From positions 56,736,863 through 56,800,862 of the forward strand of contig NC_090763.1 of NCBI RefSeq assembly GCF_036898095.1: DNA of 64,000 nt. Direction: 5' to 3'. Both the position numbers and the translations under genes were made by a program. Shown here in pieces: positions 1 to 13,268 of the stretch (position 1 is its first letter; every line of letters begins with the position of its first letter). A model generated the notes under the pieces. It was given only the letters and a program-made list of their open reading frames with translations, ran no database searches and had not been told where the DNA came from. This DNA is from Palaemon carinicauda. Lineage: Eukaryota > Arthropoda > Malacostraca > Decapoda > Palaemonidae.

Positions 1-585
1 TATTTGCTAAGCTACAACCCTAGTTGGAAAAGCAAGATGCTATAAGCCCAGGGGCTCCAACAGGAAAAATAGCCAAATGAGGAAAGGAAAAATAAAACAT
101 TTTAAGAACAGTAACAACATTAAAACAAATATCTCCTATGTAATCTATAAAATCTTAACAAAACAAGAGGACGAGAAATTAGATAGAATAGTGTGCCCGA
201 GTGTACCCTCAAGCAAGAGAACTCTAACCCGAGACAGTGGAAGACCATGGTACAGAAGCTATGGCACTACCCAAGATTAGAGAAAAATGGTTTGATTTTG
301 GAGTGTCATTCTCCTAGAAGAGCTGCTTACCATAGCTAAAGATTCTCTTCTACCCTTACCAAGAGGAAAGAAGCCACTGACCAATTACAGTGCAGTAATG
401 AACCCCTTGGGTGAAGAAAAACTGCTTGGTAATCTCAGTGTTGTCAGGTGTATGAGGACAGAGGAGAATCTGTAAAGAATGTGAAGGCAAAGGGAAAGAA
501 CCGTAACCAGAGAGAAGGATCCAATGTAGTACTGTCTGGTCAGTCAAAAGACCTCATAACTCTTTAACGGTAGTATGTATGCATA
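1..585 (-). repeat. Family A interspersed repeat, copy 1 (antisense, cut by window edge)
   Basis: TTGCTAAGCTACAACCCTAG then TTGGAAAAGCAAGATGCTATAAGCC is the complement of the sense 3' end at 2450-2490. It continues with the TCTTCCACTGTCTCGG-like and CCAATGTAGTAC segments shared with the copy at 1918. Sense orientation is defined by the (TAA)n tail, typical of SINE or LINE 3' ends. Confidence 0.7.
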
Positions 586-592
586 TGTATAC

Positions 593-593
<1 letters not shown>

Positions 594-654
<61 letters not shown>
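594..654. repeat. (AT)n microsatellite
   Basis: About 60 bp of pure AT. Confidence 0.95.
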
Positions 655-657
<3 letters not shown>

Positions 658-1917
658 GATCGAGAAGGAGGCAGAGAATTAGATGGAGAACTAAAGTGAA
701 GAGAGGTTTGGTGGAAGAGGATTTGATAGAAGGCATTGAAGAGGGAGCATCAGACACTGACCCCATAATGTAGAGATAAAGGTGGGAAAGAAGATAAATA
801 TATTACAAATACCTTTAATTTCTCTTGGTAACGATGTGAAATGTTAATGTTAATGCATTGAAGCAAAGGCGCATGATATCTGTCAACGGATCTTTTTCAT
901 AATCTACCAAATTATTAACAAAGATAAAAGCAGAATACAGAACGAATAAAACAAGATGTAACCCCGTCATTTACGTGACCTGTTAATGTTTGAGCAATTA
1001 TTATTTGGAATATATTACGCATTCTCTGTATAGCTCTACGCAAGTATATTTGGTTATCGATTTCAAATGGCGGCCTTTGGCACCTCTTCCATTCAGAGCA
1101 GCTTTGTGTTTGAGTGGTAGGTCACTCGCCCTTTACCACACTGACGGGACGTAAGCAAAAAGCCTATCGAGCGCAAGTAAGACAAACATTTTCTTTCAAA
1201 CTATTTTTGTAGTATTATCTTTAACAATATCCCATAATCATACCTTTTTACCAGGGAATAGTCTTAGACAAGAAAAAGTCACCAGCTGCTGACACATTCA
1301 CTCTTCAACATCTACGATTCAAGGATGAAACTTAGAGCAATTTTTTTTTTTTCAAATTCTTTTCATCAGTCATTACAAATCCAATTTTGCTTATTTTTCT
1401 TGAGACTTCATTAACATTATTTTCCCGACTTCAAAGGCATGCCATCGAAATTGCAAGACTAGTAAAACCAAGAGTGGTCAACAAAAGATTCCAATCACAT
1501 GTGCCACTATACCGCCCCTTACACAATAGCTAAGTGGTAGCAAAAATGTCTCTCGTCTATGATAACCAATGAACAGATTACTTTCAAATGTGTAAAAATA
1601 TCTTAAGTTCTGGTCATTCGGTTACAAAAATCATTGATATCATTATCATTATGATGGTGCAAAATGTATAAAAGGAATATGCTTCAAATACCTTGAAAGA
1701 TTTTGCCATTTTTTCTATTTTTTTTCTTGAAGATTTAAGAAAAGAATATTGTAAAGAGTAGAATTTGCGTTTTCGACTAAAAATTTTATAATACCATTAA
1801 TTAGGATGAAAAAAATGCCTAATTATAACTGGGCTGTTAAATAGTATTCCTCGTATTGCTTTTGCCTAAAAGAATATATTTGGTTCGGTTCGCTTACATA
1901 TTTGTCACTTTATTTCT
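655..1917. other. No feature recognised
   Basis: AT-rich DNA between two inverted family A copies. The stretch at 1100-1170 (GAGTGGTAGGTCACTCGCC) has a faint A-box look, but I could not support a tRNA or SINE. Confidence 0.5.
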
Positions 1918-2500
1918 AAATAGTCCTTTGACTGGCTAGGCGGTACTACATTGGATTCTTCTCTCTGGTTACGGTTCATTTTCCCTTTGCCTATACATAC
2001 GCCGAGTAGTCTGGCCTATTCTTTACATATTCTCCTCTGTCCTCATAGACCTGACAACACTGAGATTGCCAAACAATTCTTCACCTAAGGGGTTACTCCA
2101 CTATCATTGTTCGGTGGCCACTTTCCTCTAGGTAAGGTTAGAAGAGAGACTTTAACTATGGTAAGCAGCTCTTCTAGGAGAATGAGACTCCAAAATCAAA
2201 CCATTGTTCTTTAGTCTTGGGTAGCCCCATAGCCTCCGTACCATGGTCTTCCACTGTCTGGGGTTAGAGTTCTCTTCGTTGAGGGTACACTCGGCCACAC
2301 TATTCTATCTTATTTCTCTTCCTCTTATTTTGTTCAAGTTGTTATAGTTTATAATTTTTATTTTAATATTATTGTTCTTGAAATATTCTATTTTTCCCAG
2401 TTCCCTTTCCTCACTGGGCTATTTTCCCTGATGAAGCCCCTGGCCTAATAAAATCCTGCTTTTCTAACTAGGGTTGTAGCTTAGCAAGTAATAATAATAA
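1918..2500 (+). repeat. Family A interspersed repeat, copy 2 (sense)
   Basis: About 580 bp from TAGTCCTTTGACTGGCTAG to AACTAGGGTTGTAGCTTAGC then AAGTAATAATAATAA. With copy 1 it makes a large inverted pair separated by 1.3 kb. Confidence 0.75.
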
Positions 2501-2751
2501 CAATAACAATCATTTTCTATTCCTATGTAAAATCATAAAACAAGCACTATACCTTGTTTAAGATCCTTTTCCGAATTTCTAATTCCATTCGTAATTATGT
2601 AACTAGGACATATAAATGTTGAAATATGACAAAATATTTTCGTAATTCCTTTCCTTCAGAAGTCCTACTGACATGTTAAGATCCATTACCGTTTAATGAG
2701 GGTAATAAGCTTAATTACCCTGCATACACTCCCCTTTCGATTCCTGCAAAG

Positions 2752-2791
<40 letters not shown>

Positions 2792-3689
2792 CAAGCAAGT
2801 TTCTTAACGTCATAATGAAAAATAACAAATTGGTCCAAATAGACTTCTAGCCTTTTCCCCATGTTTGTCTGCAGAATGTATTTAAAAATGTAAATTCGAC
2901 GTACTATATTCCATGTAATTTTAAGAACTTTCCGGAAATTGTCCATACAGATATACATCCTGTCTGGCTTATTTTCCACGTTACAGTCAAGGGACAAGAT
3001 GCCATAACGAAGATTTTTTACTGACAGCAGCATTCAATTTAATACGGAATATTGATGGTTTCCTGTGCGTTAAATAAACATTTTCCCAAAGTGAGAAACT
3101 GTCGAATACGTTAATAAGTATATTCGCAAAGCGAGTACCGGGTTGCACGACTGCCGTATTTTTCATATTTTTTAAAATTCTGCCACAAATTATTTGAAAC
3201 CACGTGGGTAAGAGGACCAGCCTTAACGAAATCGGCTCTTCTTCGGGGGCTTTTCCGAAGACTTCAGTCCAGCTTTCCTCTAGTTTTGCTGTCCAGTCAC
3301 TTTTAATCTTTCTTCATAGAGCAAATTGGTCCAAATCCCAAATACATGTTTATCATTATAAATATTCATAATGCAAATTTAGTAACCTATAAGTAAACAA
3401 ATCGACAAGTGATAACCTTTATCAAATCGTTCAACGTTTTTATAATGTGAAGTTATTGCATGGCTTAGTTTGGAAAAATCTAACTAGCCCAATGACGTTT
3501 TCATTCTTCCATAACGCTTTGCATGTAGATTACACATGCACTGAGAATCCTGAAGAAACAAGGAATTGAAAAAAATAACTTATTGATAGTGTGACAAGAT
3601 TAGCTTGATAGCGTTTGCAGTTACTATTCTTGCAAGAATACTCTGATATTTGATTTATGTTAAATATATACGCTTTATTAAATTGTATT
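2501..3689. other. No gene recognised
   Basis: AT-rich, with the 35-bp A-run. A 115-residue minus-strand open frame crosses the A-run (poly-Phe) and shows no family resemblance. Confidence 0.5.
2752..2786. repeat. Poly-A run, 35 bp
   Basis: Uninterrupted A followed by (GCAA)3. Confidence 0.95.
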
Positions 3690-4425
3690 AATGAATTTGG
3701 GCCATATAGCTCAACACTTGGGTCGGGGAAGCCATGCCATTCAGCGCCTATGTGCAACTCGAAAAATACCCCCCACAGATACACTATATATAAAGTATAA
3801 ATTTAAAGGAACAGGGAATGGAGGTAAGGTAAAAGGCAATAAAAAATGGGTGCAGCTGAGATCCGAATATAAGCTGCAAAAGCTTTCAAGTAATGCCTAC
3901 AGTGCATCACTTGAAGTGCATAATGTGCAGTGTTGGTAATTGAAAATGCCCATATAAAAAGAAAAAAATATTATTTACTAAGGCATTTTACTCATTTGTA
4001 TCCAGACTTTTTTACTGGGTTATAAATATTCTCCATGATATCTGTATCGAACAAGGTGAAACAATGTCTGATTATCCGCTTTACATCATAAAAAGTATTT
4101 GATGCAAACAACAAATTATTAAGTCGCTGAATAGAATATTACTAGGATCGTATGTATGAATTTGGGCTAAATAGTCCACCACAAAGGCCCGGGAGCCCCT
4201 TCAGTCCCCATGTGCAAAGGGGGGAGAGACCTGCAACTGCAATATGAAGTAAAAGTGCTTGAAAAGCAAGATTGAGGAAAGAAACTGGGAACGGAGGAAT
4301 AGCAGAAAGCTAAAAAGTGGATGCAGTGATGGAATTGAAGTACGCTGCAATGACAAGTAAAACCTACAATGTAGGTCTCGGGTGCAATAATGGCCCTAGC
4401 AAACTCCTCTCCCCAACCCTTCAAG
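3690..4425 (+). repeat. Two related copies of an unnamed repeat (3690-3935 and 4155-4425)
   Basis: Both begin ATGAATTTGGGC and share ATATAG-C-CA-CA-like, CATGTGCAA and AGCTGCAA-like segments over about 250 bp, with heavy divergence. A third weak match starts near 49057 (ATGAATCTGGGATATATAGC). Their nature is unknown. Confidence 0.4.
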
Positions 4426-4790
4426 GAGAGAATATATGCCTATTAGGTGACTAGATAAAAATTGCTATATTGTAAATCCTACCATACAAAAAGCAATGCG
4501 TATCCATATATTTTCGCGCAACACAAATACACTATGAGAAATATATTTTACAATTAGGTTTGGCGTTGTCTAGCCCAGGCCAAGCCTTTCTACCAACCCA
4601 ACCCCTATAAATATTTGTACCAACCCACCCTGCTTTCCCACGGAGAGAATATCACTACGGGACTAGATCAAAACTGCCATTTTGTAAATCCTACACTACG
4701 GAACTAGATCAGAACTGCCATCTTGTAAATCCTATCACATGGAAAGCAATGTGCATCCACATATTTCCGTGCAACCCAAATATTCTATGA
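4421..4790 (+). repeat. Diverged tandem duplication with an inner 38-bp duplication
   Basis: GAGAGAATAT through GCAACACAAATA (4424-4530) recurs at 4642-4785. In the second copy the stretch CTACGGGACTAGATCAAAAC is itself doubled (about 4657 and 4695). Confidence 0.55.
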
Positions 4791-5002
4791 CGTCGCCCAA
4801 CCTACATACATCTCTCGCCACTTTACTTTATATATGTATCTACATAACTTCGTATCACCATCATTACCAAGTATTTCAGGTCACTTTATAGCAGCGCATA
4901 CCCTATTATTTTTTTATTGCACTTGCTAGCATTAACTGTGACTTTACCTCTTTATTTACTGTTATTCATGGTGATTTCTCTATGACAATAGAATGTACAG
5001 AC

Positions 5003-5007
<5 letters not shown>

Positions 5008-5052
<45 letters not shown>

Positions 5053-5148
5053 TGTGTTCATGATTACCAATTATCAACTTACGGATCATTTTGCACACTG
5101 CAAGGTTCGTCTGTGTAATACCGTCACAGTTCCTTTGTATAAAGAGAA

Positions 5149-5220
<72 letters not shown>

Positions 5221-5335
5221 TCATGAGTACCAATTATTAACTTACTATGGATAATTTTACACACTGCAAGGTTCGTCTGTGTAATACCATCACAGTTCCT
5301 TTGTATAAAGAGAAATATATTTATATTTATATTTA

Positions 5336-5415
<80 letters not shown>

Positions 5416-5490
5416 ACACATACATATATATATAATATATATATTTATATATGCGTGTGTGTATATATCTACATATACATACATAAATAC

Positions 5491-5565
<75 letters not shown>

Positions 5566-5580
5566 CATATATGTGTGTGT
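5008..5580. repeat. Cluster of (AT)n, (GT)n and (CATA)n microsatellites
   Basis: AT blocks at 5008-5048, 5152-5200, 5336-5404 and 5504-5560. GT blocks lie near 5201 and 5573, and ACAT-type repeats between them. Confidence 0.95.
5055..5320 (+). repeat. Two copies of a unit including an (AT)n block
   Basis: GCACACTGCAAGGTTCGTCT through CCTTTGTATAAAGAGAAATA occurs at about 5090-5147 and again at about 5260-5314. Each is followed by (AT)n. Confidence 0.75.
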
Positions 5581-5599
5581 GTGTATTTATGTATGTGTT

Positions 5600-6275
5600 C
5601 ACCTAACAAGGCTTTCCATTAAGCTACATCCCAGGAGTACCTAGTAAGGTCTAAATACATATTTACACCTTAGTACAAAGATTCCTAAGGTAATTCCTGA
5701 CGACGACCAGTTTAAGACACAAAGTGAAAAATTTAATCCTGAGTTTGATTTAAAACGCCTAAAAATCTTAGGGAAATTAATCGGAGATTTTTGTCATCAT
5801 AGATGGCAGTTCTCTCAATTGGGTGATTTTTTTCCCTTTCCTCATACATCATTAGTATTAAAATATAACCTTCATTTTCTATGTTTAAAATTAACAACTA
5901 AGTCAATTTTTAGAGCTGAATACCATTTATAGATATTTTTCTAGTAGGCTACAATCTAATGTCAGCATTTAATGGATATTCATTAACATTTAAAATACTA
6001 ATGGGTAGAGCATGACGGGAACCCTGACCTATTTCTTATCCTGTTAACAGAATATAAGACGTTAATTTCAATATTCATTACTGAAAACTAAAGACGGAAA
6101 ATTATTTTTTAAAAAAATCTCAAAATGCACTTAGTATAAATTTACTTATTTCCAGTTCTGCACCCTTTCCTTCTTATTTTACGCTATGTTACCTTTCCAG
6201 TAAAAAACGCAAGGGCATACGATGACAATATGTCCTTCCTTTTATCAAATTTACAAACACAGACTTATTCATATA

Positions 6276-6362
<87 letters not shown>

Positions 6363-7056
6363 CATTTAAAAAAAAATTAAGAGTAGTCTGATTATACAGT
6401 ACACTCACTAAACACAAACACACACACACACATATATAGGACTGTGTTTATACAGATCTAATATATTAGCAAAATACAGCTAATTTTCACACATAAAATC
6501 TTTTTTGCCAATTTCATCAAGTACACGAGACTTTCTCGTAAATATTTAACTTTAGTTTATCCAAAATTACACAAAAATAATTATAGATAACTATTTGGCT
6601 TCATTTATGCATAGGTCTATAAGAAATAGTGCTTTCAAAACTTTTATAGGAAAAAGCAACCCATTTTGATTAAATAAAGATGTGAACAGAAAATGTTCGG
6701 GAACCACGGACAATAATAAAACCGCTGATGGACCAGAAGTGTGTTATACTATTTACGACATATTCAAATCTATCGACAATATTATTTGAATCTTGATCTT
6801 AAATGTTTCTCTTTACACTAACGCCTGTTTCATATATTCAACTACTCCATGAACCTTAAGATGGCATTGTGGCAACCCTAATATCTTGCGAAATATCAAT
6901 AAGAAATAAAAAATTATTTCACTCTTAATAAATCTTTAAAAAATAATTCACATGGTTTCTTGACCTGTTAGTCTAATATTATATGACTAAATAAAACTTA
7001 CTCCACGGAGAACAATTCAACATGAAGAAATCGCTTATCGGAAGTAGCATCGAAAA
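5600..7056. other. No gene recognised
   Basis: AT-rich DNA with one microsatellite at 6284. No frame or repeat was identified otherwise. Confidence 0.5.
6284..6361. repeat. (AT)n(GT)n microsatellite
   Basis: AT block to about 6341, then a GT block. Confidence 0.95.
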
Positions 7057-7253
7057 CTATAGAAAATTATTTTTAGCGAGGCAGATTTGCACCCATTTAC
7101 AGGGGGTGCCCTTTTAGCTCGGAATAGTTTCCTGCTCGCTGATTGGTTGGAGAAGATAATTCTAACCAATCAGATAGCAGGAAACTTTTCCGAGCTAAAA
7201 GGGCACCGCAGCGAGTCGGTGTAAATGCGCCTCATTAAAAAAATTTGGTATAG
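7057..7253. mobile_element. 197-bp hairpin MITE, copy 1
   Basis: The whole element is a long palindrome: TTTTAGCGAGGC at the left, GTGCCCTTTTAGCTCGGAA, a CCAATCAG centre, then the complement. Ends CTATAG and TATAG. The same length and structure occur again at 7397. Confidence 0.8.
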
Positions 7254-7396
7254 ATAATGTTCAGTGGACTATCATGTAAACATGGTTTATCTTTTGGTTG
7301 GTAGCTGTAACGGATGACCGATTTGGAGCATTCAGATACACAGCTCCCCATAGCCTCGCTCTCAATTCCTACTTCGTAGTACCAAGGAAGAGATAA

Positions 7397-7593
7397 CTAC
7401 AGTCAATTTCTTTTAGCGAGGCATATTTACACCGACTCGCAGCGGTGCCCTTTTAGCTCGGAAAAGTTTCTTGATAGCTGACTGGTTGGACAAGATCATT
7501 CTAACCAATCAGCGATCAGGAAACTTTTCCGAGCTAAAAGGGCACCGTTGCGAGTCGGTGCAAATCTGTCTCGCTAAAAGAAATGGACTATAG
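7397..7593. mobile_element. 197-bp hairpin MITE, copy 2
   Basis: Second copy of the hairpin family, 143 bp from the first, also exactly 197 bp. Left end CTACAGTCAATTTCTTTTAG mirrors the right end CTAAAAGAAATGGACTATAG. The arms contain CACCGACTCGCAGCGGTGCC and its complement. Confidence 0.85.
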
Positions 7594-8062
7594 GCAAGCG
7601 CGTAGTTCTATGTGCGGATCCAACGTTTTATCGCATCTCGGTGAGGTAGCAATTAAAACTTTATTCTTACGACAATTTGTTTGAACTACATGTAATTGCG
7701 CTTCAGTAAGAGAGGATATTACATCAAAGCTGAAAATCTGATCTATTATATAAGAGAAAAAAAAATGTAAAAATATGAGAGAAATCAATCTGTTCAAGCG
7801 AGTAATTCAAACTTTACTGCGTCATTTTATCGCAAATTAAGAAAGGGGAAAAAACTATCCCAATGAACACTTAAATGTATCAATTAATGCAGGAATGAGT
7901 GGGTACTTTCTTATGATTACATGGTCAATAAAAAAATCCTGCAAATACAGAAATTTGTGAGAAAAAAACACAAATGTTAAAAGTAAATTTAATTTTTCCT
8001 AACTACTAACAGGAGTCCATTATTATAAGTATATATCTTTACTGATGCCATACTGCTTTAAA

Positions 8063-9372
8063 GAGCGATGGTACGTATTCGTGTAGGGACACAAATTTGA
8101 AAGTAAATATTATCGTTCGCTCGATAGCAATTTCGGAAGTTTTCGTTCTATGCCGTACAGATTATGTACTTGAATTTCATAGAAAAATAAAATATTTATC
8201 CAGAAGCCTTATGCAGTATATTTCCTACAACTAATGATCACAAACAATAGGCAAGAAAGATATTACGAATTTAAAGACTAAGAGGACTGACTAATATTTT
8301 ATATATGCGGTTATTCATATCCTCTAGGTTATCTAATAAAATAAGAGTAAAATTACACTTCCAGTACTTTATTTATAGAGGAAATCTATGCGAGGATTAT
8401 ATATTCATTCTATGGATATGACTTCAATACAGTGATTAAGAAACCTATATATCAGAATAATTTATAATTCCATATGTAATCGGATATCATATAAAGACAA
8501 ACTTGGATAATTTTCCCTGACAAATCTATTTTATGAAGTTGGAAGCTACGATTACTGATAGACGACTCGCTCGATCGCTATGGGTTAACATTAATAAATC
8601 CGATAAGTTCGACGGACTGTCATGTTACCTAAACCATATACTGTATAGACCTTGCCTAAACCGTGACTCAATTATTATTATTATTATTATTATTACTATT
8701 ACTTGATAAGCTACAACCCTAATTGGAAAAGCAGGATGCTATAAGCCCACGGGCTCCAAAAAGGAAAATAGCCCAGTGGTACGTATTCGTGTAGGGACAC
8801 AAATTTGAAAATATTATCGTTCGCTCGATAGCAATTTCGGAAGTTTTCGTTCTATACCGTAGATTATGTACTTGAATTTCATAGAAAAATAAAATATTCA
8901 TCCAGTAATCTTATGCTGTATATTTCCTACAACTAATGCCCATAAATGATAGACAAGAAATACATAACGCATTTAGAAAATAAGAGGACTGACTAATATT
9001 TTATATATGCGGTTATTCATATCCTCCAGGTTATCTAATAAAATAAGATTAAAATTACATTTACAGTACTTTATTTATAGAGGAAATCTATGCGAGGATT
9101 ATATATTCATTCTATGGATATGACTTCAATACAGTGATTAAGAAACTTATATATCAGAATAATTTATGATTCCATATGTAATCGGATATCATATAAAGAC
9201 AAACTTGGATAATTTTCCCTGACAAATCTGTTTTATGAAGTTGGAAGCTACGATTACTGATAGACGACTCGCTCGAACGCTATGGGTTAACATAAATAAA
9301 TCCGATAAGTTCGACGGACTGTCATGGTACCTAAACCATATACTGTATAGACCTTGTCTAAACCGGGACTCA

Positions 9373-9420
<48 letters not shown>
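8063..9420. repeat. Tandem segmental duplication, unit about 0.7 kb
   Basis: 8066-8667 and 8778-9370 share GGTACGTATTCGTGTAGGGA through CTGTATAGACCTTG with only a few small differences. Each is followed by the same (ATT)n plus family A start, so the duplication unit included the insertion. Confidence 0.8.
8668..8777 (-). repeat. Family A repeat, copy 3 (antisense, truncated)
   Basis: (ATT)n followed by ACTTGATAAGCTACAACCCT and onward, cut at AGCCCAGTG where the second copy of the 8.1-9.4 kb duplication begins. Confidence 0.75.
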
Positions 9421-9422
<2 letters not shown>

Positions 9423-9700
9423 TTGCTAAGCTACAACCCTAATTGGAAAAGCAGGATGCTATAAGTCCACGGGCTCCAAAAGGGAAAATAGCCCAGTGAG
9501 GAAAGGAAATTAGGAAAAATAGAATATTTTAAGAACAGTAACAATAAAATAAATATTTCCTACATAAACTATAAAAACTTTAACAATACAAAATGAAGAG
9601 AAATACGATAGAATAGTGTGCTTGAGTGTACCCTCAAGCAAGAGAATTATAATCCAAGACAGTGGAAGACCATGGTACAGAGGCTATGACACTACTGCGT
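9371..9700 (-). repeat. Family A repeat, copy 4 (antisense)
   Basis: (ATT)n at 9373-9421, then ACTTGCTAAGCTACAACCCT through GTGGAAGACCATGGTACAGA. Same family as the copies at 1 and 8668. Confidence 0.75.
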
Positions 9701-10749
9701 AGTACTATATATGGTTCCAGCGTTTTCTGTTGTCACTTATCGATGCATTTCAATACTTTATCTGCATATATCGTGTTTCAAACATCGGTTATTAAGAAAA
9801 TGAGGAGATTAAACAGCCCAATGAATCAAACTCTAACCTTCAGATGGAATCTTTTCCCCAAAGATAGCAGGAGGATGTACAAGATAATAACTAAAAACTT
9901 CATTGAAAACTAAATTAAAACTTCACATTTTTGTGTTCGAGGAAGTCAATACTTTTTTAGACTTCATACACAATTCAGTTTCAAATTATTTTAATTAATA
10001 AAAGTTTATCTTTCTTAGGACCACAAGAACATGATGACTAGGATAAACTGCATTCCATTTTAACGTTCATTCTAAGACCTGATTATGATTCAGTATGGGT
10101 TTGAACGTCGATATTATCATTAAGCTGACAACCATTAAATAAATTATCACATTTAGCACAAACATGCTTTGCTTGACGCATTCAAATTGTATAAACCTTT
10201 TTACCCCTTTCCTTGTCAGAGGGTACGGTACTATCCCTTTGGTTGTCTGTTGATAAATAATTTCACCTTCCTGACACCAAACTCCCTCTGGTGGTAACAA
10301 AATATGTCCATCACTTTGCTTAACTTGCCCTTTAAACCAAATCACTTCGCATAGTTACATTAAGCAATAATTTCTAAACTTGATAGCAATTTCCTCAATA
10401 AAGAAAAATAAAAGTAATTACTGGGAGCAGAAAGTAAGGCATAACTAAATAGTTATACCACTTATTACTTATTCCCGACTTTATTAGATTGTGAAAAAAA
10501 GACGTTCTCATAAACAACCATCCCATGAATAAAATGGCGCTTAACATTTATATTGAAAGAGCAATATAAAAAAAAACACCGAAGGTTTGGGATTAGAGTT
10601 TTCCCGGTGTGATGATTCTTGCTAAAAAGTCCGAATGACGTCTAATACAAATCAATGCATAAATAGAACAGTTGACAATAGGCCTATATGTTTTGCCCAG
10701 AATGGTCCAGTTTTTACTTCCTAAATGTATGTACATAAACTTCTAAAGC
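9700..10749. other. No gene supported
   Basis: Two modest open frames lie here (9662-9913 plus, 10067-10345 minus). The minus one starts IWFKGQVKQSDGHILLPPEG and is not AT-simple, but I recognise no domain and see no splice partners. Confidence 0.4.
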
Positions 10750-11100
10750 CTTAGAACATAAGCTAGAGCAATGGAAAGAATAATGATTGGAGCAACACTA
10801 AGAGAGAAAAAGAGCAACATGGATACGAGGACCAACTAAAGTCGAGGATATTCTAACATGTAAGAAAAGGAAATGGGCAAAAGCAGGATATAGCCTAATG
10901 AAAATTATACATAATAAATGAACAAGAAAAATAACAGAATGGGTCCCTAGATTTCAAACGAAGCAAGGAAAGGGAAAGAAGACGATGGATTGACGAGTCA
11001 AGAACATTTGTTGGTATAGACTGGCATAGAAAGACCAACCAGACACGAGTGCAAGGACATGTCTGAGGCCTTTGTCTTGCAGTGGACAAGTTACGGCTGA
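10750..11100 (+). pseudogene. Decayed LINE reverse-transcriptase ORF, C-terminal fragment
   Basis: With frameshifts and stops the + strand reads RAMERIMIGATLREKKS, VEDI, KWAKAGYSLM, TEWVPRF, then a W-H-R-K end. This matches the C-terminal region of animal LINE ORF2 proteins (RAMER-x-x-L-G-x-x-x-x-D-R). Not functional. Confidence 0.6.
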
Positions 11101-11106
11101 TATACC

Positions 11107-11166
<60 letters not shown>
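11107..11166. repeat. (AT)n microsatellite
   Basis: About 60 bp of AT next to the decayed LINE fragment that ends near 11100. Confidence 0.95.
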
Positions 11167-11169
<3 letters not shown>

Positions 11170-11656
11170 TTTAATCGCACATAAAAGGTAAAGTTTTATA
11201 TTCATTCTAAAAATTTCAGTAGTGTTCCTTGTAAAACCTCAAACTCCTCATATCATTTTGGTAAGAAAACATACCCTCTTAAGGTTAGAAACAAAACATG
11301 CGGATACAGTCGGCAATGAAGGGAAATACATGGTAATTTGACAAGGTGTGCATTGCATGCCGAGGCATAGCACTGTAATAAATTGAAATTGTCGTACTTA
11401 TTAGCGAGAAATAATAAATACTACTATAACACTACATCATCCTCTGTGTAAATACGTGTTTCCTCAAATGGATCCTTATTAGCGAATAAAATGAAAAAAG
11501 TGACTCCTACTTAGGCCTAAACCTTTGTTCTACTGTTACTTCATATTCCTAAATACACTATTCACCGCATTCATGATGGTCACAAGTGGCGTAGCCCTAG
11601 TTAAGAAACACACAAAACTGAACATTATTTAAAGGTAACATAATGAAAATGTACAC

Positions 11657-11745
<89 letters not shown>

Positions 11746-13259
11746 TTCTTTACTTCAAACACGTACTTACTAAAATATCACACACGTATATACCAATCTT
11801 ATCGATTGAAAAGATATAAAAAAACAGATTTTTACAGAAATTGCATCTCTAATATACAGCGAAAATAAGCGGTCCGAAAAAAAATCCATGTGTTTGCATT
11901 TAATGCTAGCGACAACGGTCTCTAGAAAGTATGAACAAATTAAATTCCCACCCACCGAAGAGTACTTCACTCAATGCATAATGCCAGGTAGCGCTAGATG
12001 ATTCAATTGACACATCGATAAAACAAGTAGCCAAACTGGTCGTAATATCAATACTTAACACATGTAGGAACACTTCAAAACTTATAAATACTGCTAGGGA
12101 TTTGGATTTTTTAAAATATAAAAATCTTTTCTATTCAGTACAAGGGAGGAAATAACATTTTGAAACATGGTACCTGGTTCTGATCTCGCATGGCCGTTTT
12201 TCAACCGCGGTTCTTGTAAGCTCCATGAATGAAGATCACAAGCATGTGTTGTGCATATGGTGTGCTTGCACTTCTGTTACTGTTATCCATTTATTCCTAC
12301 AATTAGTTGATAGATACTATTTTCATGATCCCGCGACCCGATATTAACAAGGTAAGTAAAATAAATATCCCTTTAACCGCCTGTTGTTGGACGATAAAAG
12401 ATAAATTCGACTGATCAGTTCGTTCGTTTTAGAGTGGAAATTATATAAGTCTCAAGCCACCGGCTCTTGCACAATGGTAGGCCGTGAGTGGGAAAATTCG
12501 ACTCAAGTTACCGTAACATTCACAAGAAATTTCAACTTTAAATCAGTATTTCTTGGTTAGCCTGTGGCAATAATTCAACCAATAAACCTTATTGTTGAAT
12601 GAGTGTAAAATTTTCAAATGAACGTTCGGTATGGAATATGTAAAGAATAGGAAATGTTTGTGACTTACAAGCCTCATTGATCTTCTATAACATTAAATCA
12701 GACTTACAACTTGATAAGCAATAAGAATTGGGTATCAATATAATAAAGTAGTTAAAAAAAAAACATTTGCAAAATGTTAGTTACAATAAAATATGTATTA
12801 TGAATGTAAGAATTTCCTTTAAATGGCCACCATAAGATTAAACAAACTGAAAATATAGGTAAGTATAGGTAGCGTATTTTTTTTTTTTTTTAGCAGAATT
12901 AGACAAAATGGAACACAGTTAAACACGACCACCATCTTAAAGGATTATATAAGGCAAGTAACCAAGTAAGTACCATTCTTTTAGATGGAATAAAACATTG
13001 TCTCTCACAATGCTGGCATATTATATATTTATTTCGCTGGATGCAACTTACGATGAGCATTGTTCCCTCTACTGCCTATCGTTATACGTTATTTTGATAA
13101 CGATAAAATTTCTAAAAGTTTTCTAGGATTTGCAGATGTTAGCAAAGGTAAAAGTGTTGGTTATAAAGCATTTATAATTATAAGCTATACTGCACAGCGA
13201 AGGTTTTCGCTCAATGCTATGATGCCGCAAAATTAATGGTTTACAAACTAAAATGGTTA
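11170..13259. other. No gene recognised
   Basis: AT-rich DNA with the microsatellite at 11660. No frame above 66 codons. Confidence 0.5.
11660..11741. repeat. (AT)n microsatellite
   Basis: About 80 bp of pure AT. Confidence 0.95.
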
Positions 13260-13268
13260 GAGAGTCTA

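Noticed and set aside
1100..1190. Possible tRNA or SINE head (GAGTGGTAGGTCACTCGCC)
   Set aside because: No B-box at the right distance and no cloverleaf could be drawn.
5054..5644. Frames made of repeated Tyr-Ile
   Set aside because: Translation of (AT)n microsatellites. The same applies to the similar frames at 554, 10954, 13993, 14572, 20702 and 40366.
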